DNA from: Streptomyces sp. ISL-100
Lineage (GTDB): Bacteria > Actinomycetota > Actinomycetes > Streptomycetales > Streptomycetaceae
Direction of reading: 5' to 3'
DNA: 64,000 bases
Assembly: GCF_018614615.1 (NCBI RefSeq)
Contig: NZ_JAGGOK010000036.1
Location: 1-64,000 of the forward strand
The notes beneath the pieces are model-generated. The model had not been told where the DNA came from. It saw only the letters and a list, made by a program, of their open reading frames with translations, and searched no databases. Positions within the stretch are counted from its first letter, which is position 1. Every line of letters starts with the position of its first letter. Below are positions 51,791-60,493 of this stretch, piece after piece. Both the position numbers and the translations under genes were made by a program.

Positions 51791-53257
51791 ATGAGTGAGA
51801 CCACACAGAGCCGGGCTGTTACGGCCCCACCCCGGGAGACCGAGGCGCCGGCCGAGGACCCGGCCGTACGCAATCGCAAGAACAACCTCATGCTCGTCGT
51901 CATGCTGGGCGCGGTCTTCATGGCCCTGCTCGACTCGACCATCGTCAATGTCGCGACGCCGACCATCCGCACCGACCTCGGCACCACGGGCTCGGCGCTG
52001 CAGCTCATCGTCTCCGGCTACACGATCGCGTACGCGACGCTGCTGGTGACCGGCGCCCGTCTCGGCGCGCGCAACGGCTTCCGGGCCATGTTCCTGTTCG
52101 GGCTCATCACCTTCACCGCGGCCTCACTCGCCTGCGGCCTGGCACCCGGCTCGGCGACACTGATCGGCGCACGCGTGGTGCAGGGCGTCGGCGCGGCGAT
52201 GATGATGCCGCAGATCTACAGCCTGATTCAGCTGAGGTTCGAAGGAGCGGCGCGGGCCCGGGCACTGAGCCTGTACGCCGCTGTCATCGGACTCGGCGTC
52301 GTGATCGGTCAGGTCGTCGGCGGCCTCCTGGTCAGCGCGGACCTCTTCGGCACCGGCTGGCGTCCGGTGTTCCTGATCAATGTGCCGGTGGGTGTGGTGC
52401 TGGTGATCGCCGGGCTGCGGCTGCTGCCGGAGGGCAGGCCCGCGAAGCCCAAGGGCCTGGACATCCCCGGTCTGCTCACGCTGACCGCGGCGCTGCTGCT
52501 GCTGGTCGTGCCGCTCGTGATGGGTCATGAGCAGGACTGGCCGCTGTGGATGAAGATCTCCCTGGCCGCCTCGGTCCCCATGCTCGTGGTGTTCACCCTC
52601 GTCGAGCGTGCGGTCGCGCGCCGCGGCGGAGCGCCGCTGGTGCCGGGCCGGGTGCTGAAGACGCCCGGTCTGGTCTCGGGAGCGTCCGCGAACTTCTTCG
52701 CGATGGCCGGGTACGCCGGATTCCTCTTCGCCTTCTCGCAGCACATGCAGTCGGGACTCGGCGAGTCCGCGACCCGCACCGGTCTGACGTTCGCTCCGCT
52801 CGCCATCGGCGTCGCGACCGGCAGCCTCACCTGGCAGAAGGTGCCCGAGCGGCTGCACCGGCCCATGATCGCCACCGCGTGCGTGGTCTCCGCGGCCGGG
52901 TACCTCGCCATCGGATTCGACATGCGTTCGGGCGGACACGGCGGCCTCGCACTGCCGGCCCTTCAGCTGGCCGTCGGCATCGGCATGGGCTACATCACCA
53001 GCCCGCTGCTCACCGTGGCGCTGGCCCAGGTCAAGCCGGCCGACGCGGCGGACGCGAGTGGCGTGATGACCACCGCGGCCCAGATCGCGCAGGTCCTCGG
53101 CGTCGCGGCGTACGGCAGCGTGTATCTCGGCTCGGCCGACGGCCAGGGAGCCGACTCCTCGGCGCACGCCATCTTCGTGACCGCACTGCTCGTCACGGCC
53201 GGGGCCCTGGTCAGCTCGCTGGCGGCGCTGCGGCTGCCGCGCAAGCAGCAGGCCTGA
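51791..53257 (+). CDS. MFS drug exporter, DHA2 (14-helix) type
   Basis: A 488-aa membrane protein from ATG 51791. LGAVFMALLDSTIVNVATPT is the first helix with motif D1 of DHA2 transporters, followed by QLIVSGYTIAYATLLVTGAR and the motif C-like VIGLGVVIGQVVGGLL. About 14 helices can be counted. It would export the cluster's phenazine in exchange for protons and give self-resistance. Its promoter faces the XRE regulator gene. Confidence 0.88.
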   Translation: MSETTQSRAVTAPPRETEAPAEDPAVRNRKNNLMLVVMLGAVFMALLDSTIVNVATPTIRTDLGTTGSALQLIVSGYTIAYATLLVTGARLGARNGFRAMFLFGLITFTAASLACGLAPGSATLIGARVVQGVGAAMMMPQIYSLIQLRFEGAARARALSLYAAVIGLGVVIGQVVGGLLVSADLFGTGWRPVFLINVPVGVVLVIAGLRLLPEGRPAKPKGLDIPGLLTLTAALLLLVVPLVMGHEQDWPLWMKISLAASVPMLVVFTLVERAVARRGGAPLVPGRVLKTPGLVSGASANFFAMAGYAGFLFAFSQHMQSGLGESATRTGLTFAPLAIGVATGSLTWQKVPERLHRPMIATACVVSAAGYLAIGFDMRSGGHGGLALPALQLAVGIGMGYITSPLLTVALAQVKPADAADASGVMTTAAQIAQVLGVAAYGSVYLGSADGQGADSSAHAIFVTALLVTAGALVSSLAALRLPRKQQA

Positions 53258-53325
53258 CCCGCGGCACGCCACCACCCACACCGAGAAGACCCGAGAAGCC
53301 CGAGAAGGCCGGAGAAGGAAGTCCC

Positions 53326-54426
53326 ATGGCAGTCGCCGGTCTTGTGACCGCACGCATCCAGGTCGGCGGTTCGCCCGGCACCGATCCCTATGAGGTGCTG
53401 ATCGGGCGCCAGCTGCTCGGTGAAATAGCGGGACTGACCGGGCCGTCGGCCGCCCGGGTGGCGGTAATCCACCCGGGGGCGCTCGCCCGGACCGCTGAGC
53501 AGATCCGGGAGGATCTGGCCGCACAGGGTTACGAGGCCATCGCCATCCAGGTGCCCGACGCCGAGGCGGCCAAGAGCGCCGAGGTCGCGGCGTACTGCTG
53601 GAAGGTGCTGGGGCAGAGCGGCTTCACCCGCAGCGATGTCATCGTCGGGGTCGGCGGCGGCGCCACGACGGACGTCGCCGGATTCGTCGCTGCCACGTGG
53701 TTGCGCGGGGTGCGGTGGATCGCGGTGCCGACGACCGTGCTGGCGATGGTCGACGCGGCGGTGGGCGGCAAGACGGGCATCAACACCGAGGAGGGCAAGA
53801 ACCTCGTCGGCGCCTTCCACCCGCCCGCCGGCGTGCTGTGCGACCTCAGCGCGCTGGACTCGCTGCCCGCCGACGACTACGTGAGCGGCCTGGCCGAGAT
53901 CATCAAGGCGGGCTTCATCGCGGATCCGGTGATCCTGGACCGCATCGAAGCCTGTCCGGCCGGGGCGCGCTCTGCGGCCGGTCCGCACACCGCGGAGCTG
54001 ATCGAGCGCTCGATCCGGGTCAAGGCGGAGGTCGTTTCCACCGATCTGAAGGAAACCGGCTCCCGGGAGATCCTCAACTACGGCCACACGCTCGCCCATG
54101 CCATCGAGAAGAACGAGCGCTACACCTGGAGGCACGGAGCCGCGGTGTCCGTCGGCATGGTGTTCGCCGCCGAACTGGGCCGGCTGAGCGGGCGGCTGGA
54201 CGACGCCACCGCCGACCGGCACCGCTCGGTCCTGGAATCGGTCGGGCTGCCGCTGACCTATCGCGACGGGCAGTGGCCCGCGCTCCTTCGGACCATGAGG
54301 GTCGACAAGAAGTCGCGCGGCAGGCTGCTGCGCTTCATCGTGCTCGACGGACCGGGACGGCCGACAGTGCTGGAGGGCCCCGGCCTGCCGCTGCTGTTCG
54401 CCGCGTACGCGAAGGTGACGGCCTGA
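53326..54426 (+). CDS. aroB: 3-Dehydroquinate synthase
   Basis: A 366-aa protein starting at ATG 53326. VIVGVGGGATTDVAGFVAAT is the NAD-binding Gly-rich motif; PTTVLAMVDAAVGGKTGINT and LNYGHTLAHAIEKNE hold the metal- and substrate-binding Lys and His. It converts DAHP to 3-dehydroquinate, complementing the cluster's own DAHP synthase. Some aminoshikimate and cyclitol synthases look alike, but the motifs fit true DHQ synthase. The 68-bp gap after the MFS gene contains GAGAAG repeats. Confidence 0.85.
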   Translation: MAVAGLVTARIQVGGSPGTDPYEVLIGRQLLGEIAGLTGPSAARVAVIHPGALARTAEQIREDLAAQGYEAIAIQVPDAEAAKSAEVAAYCWKVLGQSGFTRSDVIVGVGGGATTDVAGFVAATWLRGVRWIAVPTTVLAMVDAAVGGKTGINTEEGKNLVGAFHPPAGVLCDLSALDSLPADDYVSGLAEIIKAGFIADPVILDRIEACPAGARSAAGPHTAELIERSIRVKAEVVSTDLKETGSREILNYGHTLAHAIEKNERYTWRHGAAVSVGMVFAAELGRLSGRLDDATADRHRSVLESVGLPLTYRDGQWPALLRTMRVDKKSRGRLLRFIVLDGPGRPTVLEGPGLPLLFAAYAKVTA

Positions 54427-54491
54427 CACCGTACGCCCACCCCAAAGACGACCAGCTCCGTACTTCCCCCGGCGGAGCTGGTCCTTTGCGT

Positions 54492-54980
54492 TCAGCCGTA
54501 CGCTCCGCTCCCAGCCGGTGCCGGACACCGCGCCCGCGCCGGGCAGAGGTCGAAGTGGCTGATGCGGCAGGTGTCGGACGGGGACGACGATCCCAGGTTG
54601 ACCGCCGTGCCGTCGCCCGCGATGCGCCAGCGCTTGCCCGCGGGGACGGCGCCGAGCGGCCGGTCGCCCGGCTCGATCAGGATCCAGCGGCCGCGTACGG
54701 TGCGGTGCCACGTGGCCGGGGCGCCGCACCGTTTGCATGCCGTGGTCGCGGCCGTCCGCGGGTCGGGTACGGAGGCCGAACGGCGGGCCGCCAGGGTCAG
54801 CTCGACGGCCGTCGTGGCCAGCACCTCGGCGAGCAGCACCGGTTCACGGCCGGGGCTGCTGCCTCCGGTCCGCTCGCACGGACCGCACAGCGTCATCCCC
54901 AGAACTGCCCGCCACCTGCCGCGCGGGACACCACACGCGTCGCACACGTCGTGTGCGCCGCGCTCGTCGTACGAGACCAT
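54492..54980 (-). CDS. DUF6083 zinc-ribbon protein
   Basis: A 162-aa protein with two or three Cys pairs: CDACG near residue 13, CGPC near 32 and CKRCG near 82, the usual zinc-ribbon spacing. The C-terminal half (ATWHRTVRGRWILIEPGDRP and GKRWRIAGDGTAVNLGSSSP, then DTCRISHFDLCP) is the part I recognise as DUF6083, widespread in Streptomyces. Role unknown; possibly nucleic-acid binding. Confidence 0.7.
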   Translation of the reverse strand: MVSYDERGAHDVCDACGVPRGRWRAVLGMTLCGPCERTGGSSPGREPVLLAEVLATTAVELTLAARRSASVPDPRTAATTACKRCGAPATWHRTVRGRWILIEPGDRPLGAVPAGKRWRIAGDGTAVNLGSSSPSDTCRISHFDLCPARARCPAPAGSGAYG

Positions 54981-55049
54981 GTCGCCCCCACCACCCGCAA
55001 ACCGCCCTGTTTACAGCCGACTTGGACAATCGTTCCACGAGGGTCTGAC

Positions 55050-55163
55050 AATCATGCCGAGACCGCCCTGACCTGGTTCATCGCCGTGATCAACACTTTC
55101 AACCGGCTGACCGTCACCGCCCGTTCGACCCCCGGAACCCACACCCCGCAGGTGCGTTCATGA
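55050..55163 (+). pseudogene. Fragment of a carboxymuconolactone decarboxylase-like gene
   Basis: The frame reads NHAETALTWFIAVINTFNRL then TVTARSTPG, like the last helix of AhpD/CMD-family proteins (ALL..IA.IN..NRL). The catalytic CxxC part is missing, and no start codon fits. Its stop overlaps an ATG (ATGA) that begins the next remnant, so the two were once an operon. Confidence 0.4.
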
Positions 55164-55440
55164 GCGCCGCCCGCCGGGCCGTCGAGCTCCGCGCGCTGCA
55201 CGTCCCGGGCAAGCCGGCCGTACTGCCCAACGCCTGGGACGCCGCCTCTGACCGTACGGACGAGGAGCTGCTCGCGGATTGCGCGCGCTGGTGCACGACA
55301 TCGGCGCTCCGGTCAATGTGGCGTACGGGGGTGACCTTCGGACCGGGACTGTTCATGGCGGCCCAGAGGCATCTGGCCGGGCTGGTGGAGGAGATCCGCG
55401 CCGGGCGCGACCCGTACGCGGGCATCACGCCGTGGGCGCC
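55160..55440 (+). pseudogene. Decayed PEP-mutase/isocitrate-lyase-family gene
   Basis: It starts RRAVELRALHVPGKPAVLPN then AWDAAS, a clear N-terminus of the PEP mutase family. Residues 30-40 onward jump to C-terminal pieces: ALVHDIGAPVNVAYG in another frame (from about 55279), then FGPGLFMAAQRHLAGLVEEI and RAGRDPYA in the first. About 150-170 central residues are deleted, and a frame change lies between the pieces. Clearly broken. Confidence 0.7.
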
Positions 55441-55452
55441 CGGCCCGAAGCG

Positions 55453-56037
55453 TCACCCCCGGCGCTGCCTGAGGGCGGCGAGCGTCGCGTCGAGGTCCGG
55501 GGCGGCGGTGCGGGGCCGGTTGTACGGAAGCTTGCCCAGGACCACGGCCATGCCGCAGGTGTTGGTGAGCGCGGAGAAGACCAGGCCTCCCGCGACCCCG
55601 GCGGAGAGCAGCTGCCAGGCCGGGTGCAGCAGGCCGAGGGCGAGGCCCGTCATGACCAGGGCGCCGGCGGCGAGCCGGACCTGCCGCTCCATGGCCCACG
55701 CACTGCGAGCGGCTCCCTCCGGGCAGTGCAGTTCGTGACCGCGCGCCGCCCAGCCGCTGGTTCCGCCGGTGAGGGTGGCAGCGGTGACGCCGAGGCCGGC
55801 CAGCGTCCGGCACGCGTTCTCGGAGCGCGTGCCGGACGCGCAGACCACCAGAATCTCGCCCTGCCCCGCGGCTTCCTCGATCGCGGGCAGCGCGTGGTGC
55901 AACCGGTCGAGGGGGACGTTGTGGGCGCCGGGGAGGTGCCCGGAGGCGTACTCGCCCGGTGCGCGTACGTCGATGACGGTCAGGTCGGCCAGCCGGGCGT
56001 GGGCCTGGTCGGTGTCGAGCGCGGCGGGAGGGTTCAT
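55453..56037 (-). CDS. Rhodanese-domain protein with DUF2892-type membrane tail
   Basis: A 194-aa protein from ATG 56037. Residues 5-105 are a rhodanese domain (TVIDVRAPGEYASGHLPGAH) with C66 in the active-site loop VVCASGTRSE. Residues 125-170 hold two short hydrophobic helices (AAGALVMTGLALGLL, LLSAGVAGGLVFSAL), as in YgaP, followed by TNTCGMA. It probably moves sulfane sulfur at the inner face of the membrane. The stop lies a few bases past the converging remnant at 55440. Confidence 0.82.
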   Translation of the reverse strand: MNPPAALDTDQAHARLADLTVIDVRAPGEYASGHLPGAHNVPLDRLHHALPAIEEAAGQGEILVVCASGTRSENACRTLAGLGVTAATLTGGTSGWAARGHELHCPEGAARSAWAMERQVRLAAGALVMTGLALGLLHPAWQLLSAGVAGGLVFSALTNTCGMAVVLGKLPYNRPRTAAPDLDATLAALRQRRG

Positions 56038-56152
56038 GGCCGAAAAGGTACCCCTGCCGCACCTGCCGTACCCCTGCCCGGCCGGTTTCCGGACTACTGA
56101 ATTCCGCCCCAGTAGGCGGCTGACCCACTCGCCGTGGCCCGCCCACCGTCTC

Positions 56153-56626
56153 TCAGAAGTCGTCACACGTAGCGGTGGCGAACCTGCCGGAGGCGGTAGC
56201 GGTCTGCGGCTCGCCGCTGTCCACCGTGACGGAGCAGGTGGCGGTGCCGCCGGAGGCCCCGGTGGTGACGGTGAGGGAGCCGCCCTTCGCGAAGCCGGTG
56301 GTGTCGACTTCCTTGCGCCACGGGAGCGGGGCGTCGGACACGGTGTTGGACGAGGCCTTCCCGTCCCTCCAGGTCGTGTAGGCGATGGTGACGTCCTTGG
56401 CGTCACCGGTCACGCCGTACTTCACCGTCACGGTCCGGTCCGCGTCGTCGTCGTCGACCATCGTGGCGATGGTGGCGATGACGGCGATGCAGCCGCCGGC
56501 GAAGAGGAGCAGCAGGCCGAGGAGGACCCAGGGCCAGACCCGGCGCTTCTTCCCGGGCGGCGGCTGGGAGGCGGCCCAACCGGGCGGGGGGAGGTCGCCG
56601 GGCGGTGGGGGTGGCGCGTCTGACAT
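56153..56626 (-). CDS. MmpS-family membrane protein
   Basis: A 157-aa protein: a Pro-rich cytoplasmic head (residues 1-26), one transmembrane helix (RVWPWVLLGLLLLFAGGCIA, about 29-52), and an extracellular immunoglobulin-like domain with VKYGVTGDAKDVTIAYTT, SDAPLPWRKEV and TCSVTVDSGEP, as in MmpS. In mycobacteria MmpS works with MmpL exporters, but no MmpL gene is adjacent here. In Streptomyces such singletons are common and uncharacterised. Confidence 0.75.
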   Translation of the reverse strand: MSDAPPPPPGDLPPPGWAASQPPPGKKRRVWPWVLLGLLLLFAGGCIAVIATIATMVDDDDADRTVTVKYGVTGDAKDVTIAYTTWRDGKASSNTVSDAPLPWRKEVDTTGFAKGGSLTVTTGASGGTATCSVTVDSGEPQTATASGRFATATCDDF

Positions 56627-56732
56627 GGGGCGCGTCCTTCCTTCTGACCGGCCTGGTTGGTCGCCTCGACCACCCCTCGATCATTGGCCGGGTCCGGCCC
56701 GTACGCCCACGGGCCTGGGCCGGCGGGATGGC

Positions 56733-56802
56733 GAGACGAAACGTCTTGCGTATGCGGAGAGGCAGCGACTACCCTCACCGCAAGACGCAACGTCTCGTCT
56801 CG
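56733..56802. promoter_or_regulatory. Repeat-rich operator region before the ABC-F gene
   Basis: CGTCTTGCG (56742-56750) and CGCAAGACG (56779-56787) form a perfect 9-bp inverted repeat 28 bp apart, extended by GAGACGAAACGTCT on the left and AACGTCTCGTCTC on the right. The arms look like binding sites for a TetR-type repressor, but none is encoded nearby. Confidence 0.45.
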
Positions 56803-56825
56803 TAATCGACAGAAGAAGGCTGCTC

Positions 56826-58449
56826 TTGCTCCGATCCGGTACCCAACTCGCCCTGTCCGACGTCACCGTGCGGTACGACGACCACGTCGTCTTCGACCGC
56901 GTCTCCCTCACCGTCCGGCCCGGCGAGAAAGCCGGCGTCGTCGGCGACAACGGGTCTGGCAAATCCACCCTCCTGGGCCTCCTCGCCGGCACCCGGCGCC
57001 CGGACAACGGCGCCGTCACCGTCACCGCCCCCGGCGGCATCGGCCACCTCGCGCAGACCCTGGACCTGCCGCCCACCGCCCTGGTCGGTGACGCGGTCGA
57101 TCTCGCCCTCGCGGAACTGCGGGCGCTGGAGCGGCGCATGCGGCAGGCCGAAGCGGCCCTCGGCGACGCGGGTCCGGCGGGGCTTTCGGTGTACGCCGCC
57201 CTCGTGGCCGAGTTCGAGGCGCGCGGCGGCCACGACGCCGACCGCCGCGTCGACATCACCCTGCGCAGGCTCGGCGAGCGCACCCAACGTCGAGCGCGAC
57301 CGCCCCCTCGGCACGCTCTCCGGCGGGCAGCGCTCCCGGCTCGCGCTCGCCGCGACGCTGGCCGCCGCGCCGGAGGTCCTGCTGCTCGACGAACCCACCA
57401 ACGACCTCGACGACGAGGCCGTCGGCTGGCTGGAGGAGCACCTGCGCGCGCACCGCGGCACGGTCGTCGCGGTCACCCACGACCGGGTGTTCCTCGACCG
57501 TGTGACGACCACCGTGCTGGAGGTCGACCAAGATCTGCGGACAGTACGCCGCTACGGCAACGGCTACGCCGGATTCCTCACCGCGAAGGCCGCCGCCCGG
57601 GCCCGCTGGGCCAGGGAGTACGAGCAGTGGCGCGCCGAGGCCGCCCGGCGCTCCGCCCTGGCCGAGTCGAACACCGTGCTGCTTTCCGCCATCCCGCGCA
57701 AGGCCCCGGCCGCCTTCAGCGGCGCAGGAGCCTTCCGCGCCAGGTCCCGCGCGCACGGCGCGATGAGCCGCATCCGCAGCGCGCGCGAGCAGCTGCACCG
57801 GCTGACCGAGCGCCCGGTGCCTCCGCCACCGCGGCCCCTGCGGTTCACGGCGCGTATCGAGGGCGAGGCGGCGGGAGCGGAACTGGACGGCGTACAAGTG
57901 GCAGGACGCCTGCGCATCGACTCCCTGCGTGTCGCACCTGGCGAGCGGGTGCTCGTCACCGGCCCCAATGGCGCCGGCAAGTCCACCCTGCTCCAGGTCC
58001 TGGCGGGCGACCTGGCCCCCGACGGCGGTACGGTCACCCGCCCGCCCCGGACCGGCTTCCTGCGCCAGGACAGCTTCCGTACGGGGGATCGCGACGACGG
58101 CCGTACGGTCCTGGATTCCTTCGGCGGTGTGGAAGGGACCGACGAACTGCTCTCCCTCGGCCTGTTCCGCGAGGCCGACCTGGCGAAGCCTGTACGCGCC
58201 CTGTCCACCGGCGGCCGCCGCAAGCTCGAACTGGCGCGCCTGGTCACGTCCCCCGTGGACCTGCTGCTCCTCGACGAGCCGACGAACCACCTCGCGCCGG
58301 CGCTGGTCGAGGAGCTGGAGGCGGCCCTGGCGGGTTATGCGGGCGCGCTGGTGATCGTCACGCACGACCGGCGGATGCGGAGGTCTTTCGCGGGGACGCG
58401 GCTGGAGATGGTGGGCGGTGAGGTGTGCGAAGCCGGCGTGTGTGCGTGA
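56826..58449 (+). pseudogene. ABC-F ATPase (ribosome-protection type), frameshifted
   Basis: Two ATP-binding cassettes and no membrane helices, as in ABC-F proteins. The first cassette (Walker A VVGDNGSGKSTLLGLLAG) is read from TTG 56826. Its signature and Walker B (LGTLSGGQRSRLALAATLA, VLLLDEPTNDLDDEA) are in the next frame, as is cassette 2 (VTGPNGAGKSTLLQVLAG, STGGRRKLELARL, LLLLDEPTNHL). The switch is at about 57283-57286, where ACCCAACGTC would read T-N-V in one continuous frame if one C were absent. So a +1 insertion in a C-run, real or a sequencing error. Family role is antibiotic resistance by dislodging drugs from the ribosome, or translation control. Confidence 0.8.
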
Positions 58450-59050
58450 TCATCGAGGGATAAGTCCCGAAATCCGCCTCGCCCAGCAACCGGAGGCCGA
58501 CGAACTGCTCGGCCGCAGCCCGCTAGCCGACCTGATCGGCATGCTGCTCGACCAGCAGGTCCCCATGGAGTGGGCGTTCGCGGGCCCGTACACGATCGCC
58601 CAGCGGCTGGGCGCCGACGACCTCGACGCGCACGAGATCGCCGCGTACGACCCGGAGGCCTTCGCCGAGCTCCTGTCGGCCAAGCCGGCCGTGCACCGCT
58701 ACCCCGGGTCGATGGCCAAGCGGGTGCAGCAGCTGTGCCAGTACCTGGTCGACGAGTACGACGGCGACGCGACGGCGCTCTGGCGCGACGTCGCCACCGG
58801 CAAGGAACTGCTGGCCCGGCTGAACGCGCTGCCGGGCTTCGGGAAGCAGAAGTCCCAGATCTTCCTGGCCCTGCTGGGCAAGCAGCTGGGCGTATGCCCG
58901 GAGGGGTGGCGGGAGGCGGCGGGCTCGTACGGCGACGAGGGCTCGTTCCGGTCTGCGGCGGACATCACGGGCCCGGAGTCGCTGGCGAAGGTACGGGCGT
59001 TCAAGCAACAGACGAAGGCAGCGGCAAAGAAGAAACCCCCGGCGAAGTAG
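58442..59050 (+). CDS. HhH-GPD base-excision glycosylase-like protein
   Basis: About 202 aa. RLAQQPEADELLGRSPLADL and LIGMLLDQQVPMEWAFAGPY open the conserved part, and NALPGFGKQKSQIFLALLGK is the helix-hairpin-helix with the Gly-rich turn. The family relates to endonuclease III and AlkA glycosylases that flip and remove damaged bases; actinobacterial members of this length are uncharacterised. Start uncertain: GTG 58442 overlaps the ABC-F stop, but the best family match begins a few codons later, near 58470. Confidence 0.72.
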   Translation: MRDHRGISPEIRLAQQPEADELLGRSPLADLIGMLLDQQVPMEWAFAGPYTIAQRLGADDLDAHEIAAYDPEAFAELLSAKPAVHRYPGSMAKRVQQLCQYLVDEYDGDATALWRDVATGKELLARLNALPGFGKQKSQIFLALLGKQLGVCPEGWREAAGSYGDEGSFRSAADITGPESLAKVRAFKQQTKAAAKKKPPAK

Positions 59051-59423
59051 GCCACTGCGCTCCTCAGACGCCGGAGGGGCTGGATAGTGCGGCCGAATCC
59101 AGCCCGTCCGGCGTCTGAGGACACGCCCGCAGGGCGTCTGTTGTCTGGGGGCTGGGGGCTTGCCCCCAGTTCAGGAAGGGGCGGGTCGGGGAAAGCCCGC
59201 CGCAGGCGCCCGCGCTCCGGCCGCTCCAGGTCAACCGCTCCTCGGGGCGTACTCCCAATGAGGGAAAGCCCCCGCGATCAGCGCGAACGGGCCGCCTGAA
59301 CCCCCCGCACCACCGGAGGAGCCGCCTCCGCTCGCGGTTTACTCCCGTTCTGGCGCCGAATAAGACCTTTGCACCCCGCCCTCATGGCTGCGCCCGGACC
59401 CGCTCGCCCGGTAGGCTTTCCGT
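59051..59423. repeat. Intergenic region with a long palindrome and a short hairpin
   Basis: No gene is seen. CCTCAGACGCCGGAGGGG followed by CTGGA (59062-59084) pairs with TCCAGCCCGTCCGGCGTCT then GAGG (59098-59120), a near-perfect 23-bp stem of the repeat type scattered between Streptomyces genes. A second hairpin, CTGGGGGC-TT-GCCCCCAG, lies at 59152-59169. They may terminate the glycosylase transcript. Confidence 0.65.
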
Positions 59424-59726
59424 GTGATCTTCAAGCGCATCGGAAACGGCCGGCCGTATCCCGACCACGGCCGGGAAAGCACCCGGCAGTGGGCGGATGT
59501 CGCGCCGCGCCCGGTCCGCCTCGATCAGCTCGTGACCACCAAGGGTCAGCTGGATCTCGAGACACTGCTGGCCGAGGACTCGACGTTCTACGGCGACCTC
59601 TTCGCCCACGTCGTGAAGTGGCAGGGCGACCTCTACCTGGAGGACGGGCTGCACCGCGCGGTCCGCGCCGCGCTCCAGCAGCGCCAGGTGCTGCACGCGC
59701 GCGTCCTCGAACTCGACAACATGTGA
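59424..59726 (+). CDS. Small conserved protein (annotated elsewhere as VapB-like)
   Basis: A 100-aa protein with GTG start at 59424: MIFKRIGNGRPYPDHGREST, then RPVRLDQLVTTKGQLDLETL and FYGDLFAHVVKWQGDLYLED. This is a very conserved Streptomyces protein usually next to the LytR_C gene, and public annotations call it a type II antitoxin of the VapB family. No PIN toxin is adjacent and no ribbon-helix-helix start is visible, so I doubt a toxin-antitoxin role. Confidence 0.7.
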   Translation: MIFKRIGNGRPYPDHGRESTRQWADVAPRPVRLDQLVTTKGQLDLETLLAEDSTFYGDLFAHVVKWQGDLYLEDGLHRAVRAALQQRQVLHARVLELDNM

Positions 59727-59845
59727 GAGCGCAAGGGACGGTTTAACGCCCGAACGGACGTCCCATTGCGCCTTATGGGTTGGCCTGACCCGATGTCGTT
59801 GATCATTTAGTAGGCATCGTCACCGAGGCGCACTACGCTGCGCCC

Positions 59846-60490
59846 ATGAGCATGCTGACACCCCCCGGCATGGGCGGAAAGTACCGCATTACGGGCGACA
59901 AGTACCCGCGCATGCGACGCCCCCGGAACCGGCGCAGGACCATCCTCGCGGTGGTGGCCTCCATCGTGGCCCTGGGCCTGGCCGGCTGGGGGACACTGCA
60001 GCTCATCGATGTCTTCACGGGTGGCGGCGGGAAGAAGACCTCGGCCACCGGACGCGGGCAGGGCTGCGAGAAGACGAAGGCGAAAGCCGCGCCCGCCGCA
60101 CCGGCGCGGAACGCCGCCCTGCCGAAGCCGCGCACGATCAAGGTCAATGTCTACAACGCGACAAAGCGCGGCGGTCTCGCCAAGGAAACCGCCGACGAGC
60201 TGAAGAAGCGCGGCTTCACCATCGGCAAGGTCGGCAACGCGCCGCCGGAGTACGACAAGAAGGTCAAGGGCGCCGGCATACTGCTGGGCGCGCCCAAGGC
60301 GGTCTCCGGCGTCCTGCCCGTACTGGGTACGCAGCTCAAGGGCGCCGTACACAAGGCCGACGCCCGCAAGGACGCCGACGTGGACCTGATCCTGGGCACG
60401 GCCTTCAAGACGCTGGCCACGAAGAAGGACGCGGACAAGGCCCTGGCCGCTCTGGCCAGGCCCGCGCCCGCGCCCTCCGGGAAGTGCTGA
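59846..60490 (+). CDS. LytR C-terminal domain membrane protein
   Basis: A 214-aa protein with a basic head (RMRRPRNRRRTI), one transmembrane helix (ILAVVASIVALGLAGWGTLQL, about residues 32-52) and an outside LytR_C domain (KVNVYNATKRGGLAKETADE, VDLILGTAFKTL). The domain is found at the end of wall-polymer ligases of the LCP family, but the catalytic LCP part is absent. Probably a cell-envelope accessory. Next to upp, as in other Streptomyces. Confidence 0.8.
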   Translation: MSMLTPPGMGGKYRITGDKYPRMRRPRNRRRTILAVVASIVALGLAGWGTLQLIDVFTGGGGKKTSATGRGQGCEKTKAKAAPAAPARNAALPKPRTIKVNVYNATKRGGLAKETADELKKRGFTIGKVGNAPPEYDKKVKGAGILLGAPKAVSGVLPVLGTQLKGAVHKADARKDADVDLILGTAFKTLATKKDADKALAALARPAPAPSGKC

Positions 60491-60493
60491 GAA

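Noticed and set aside
59424..59726. A toxin-antitoxin pair at the VapB-like small gene
   Set aside because: No PIN toxin or other toxin is adjacent and the fold is not visibly ribbon-helix-helix.
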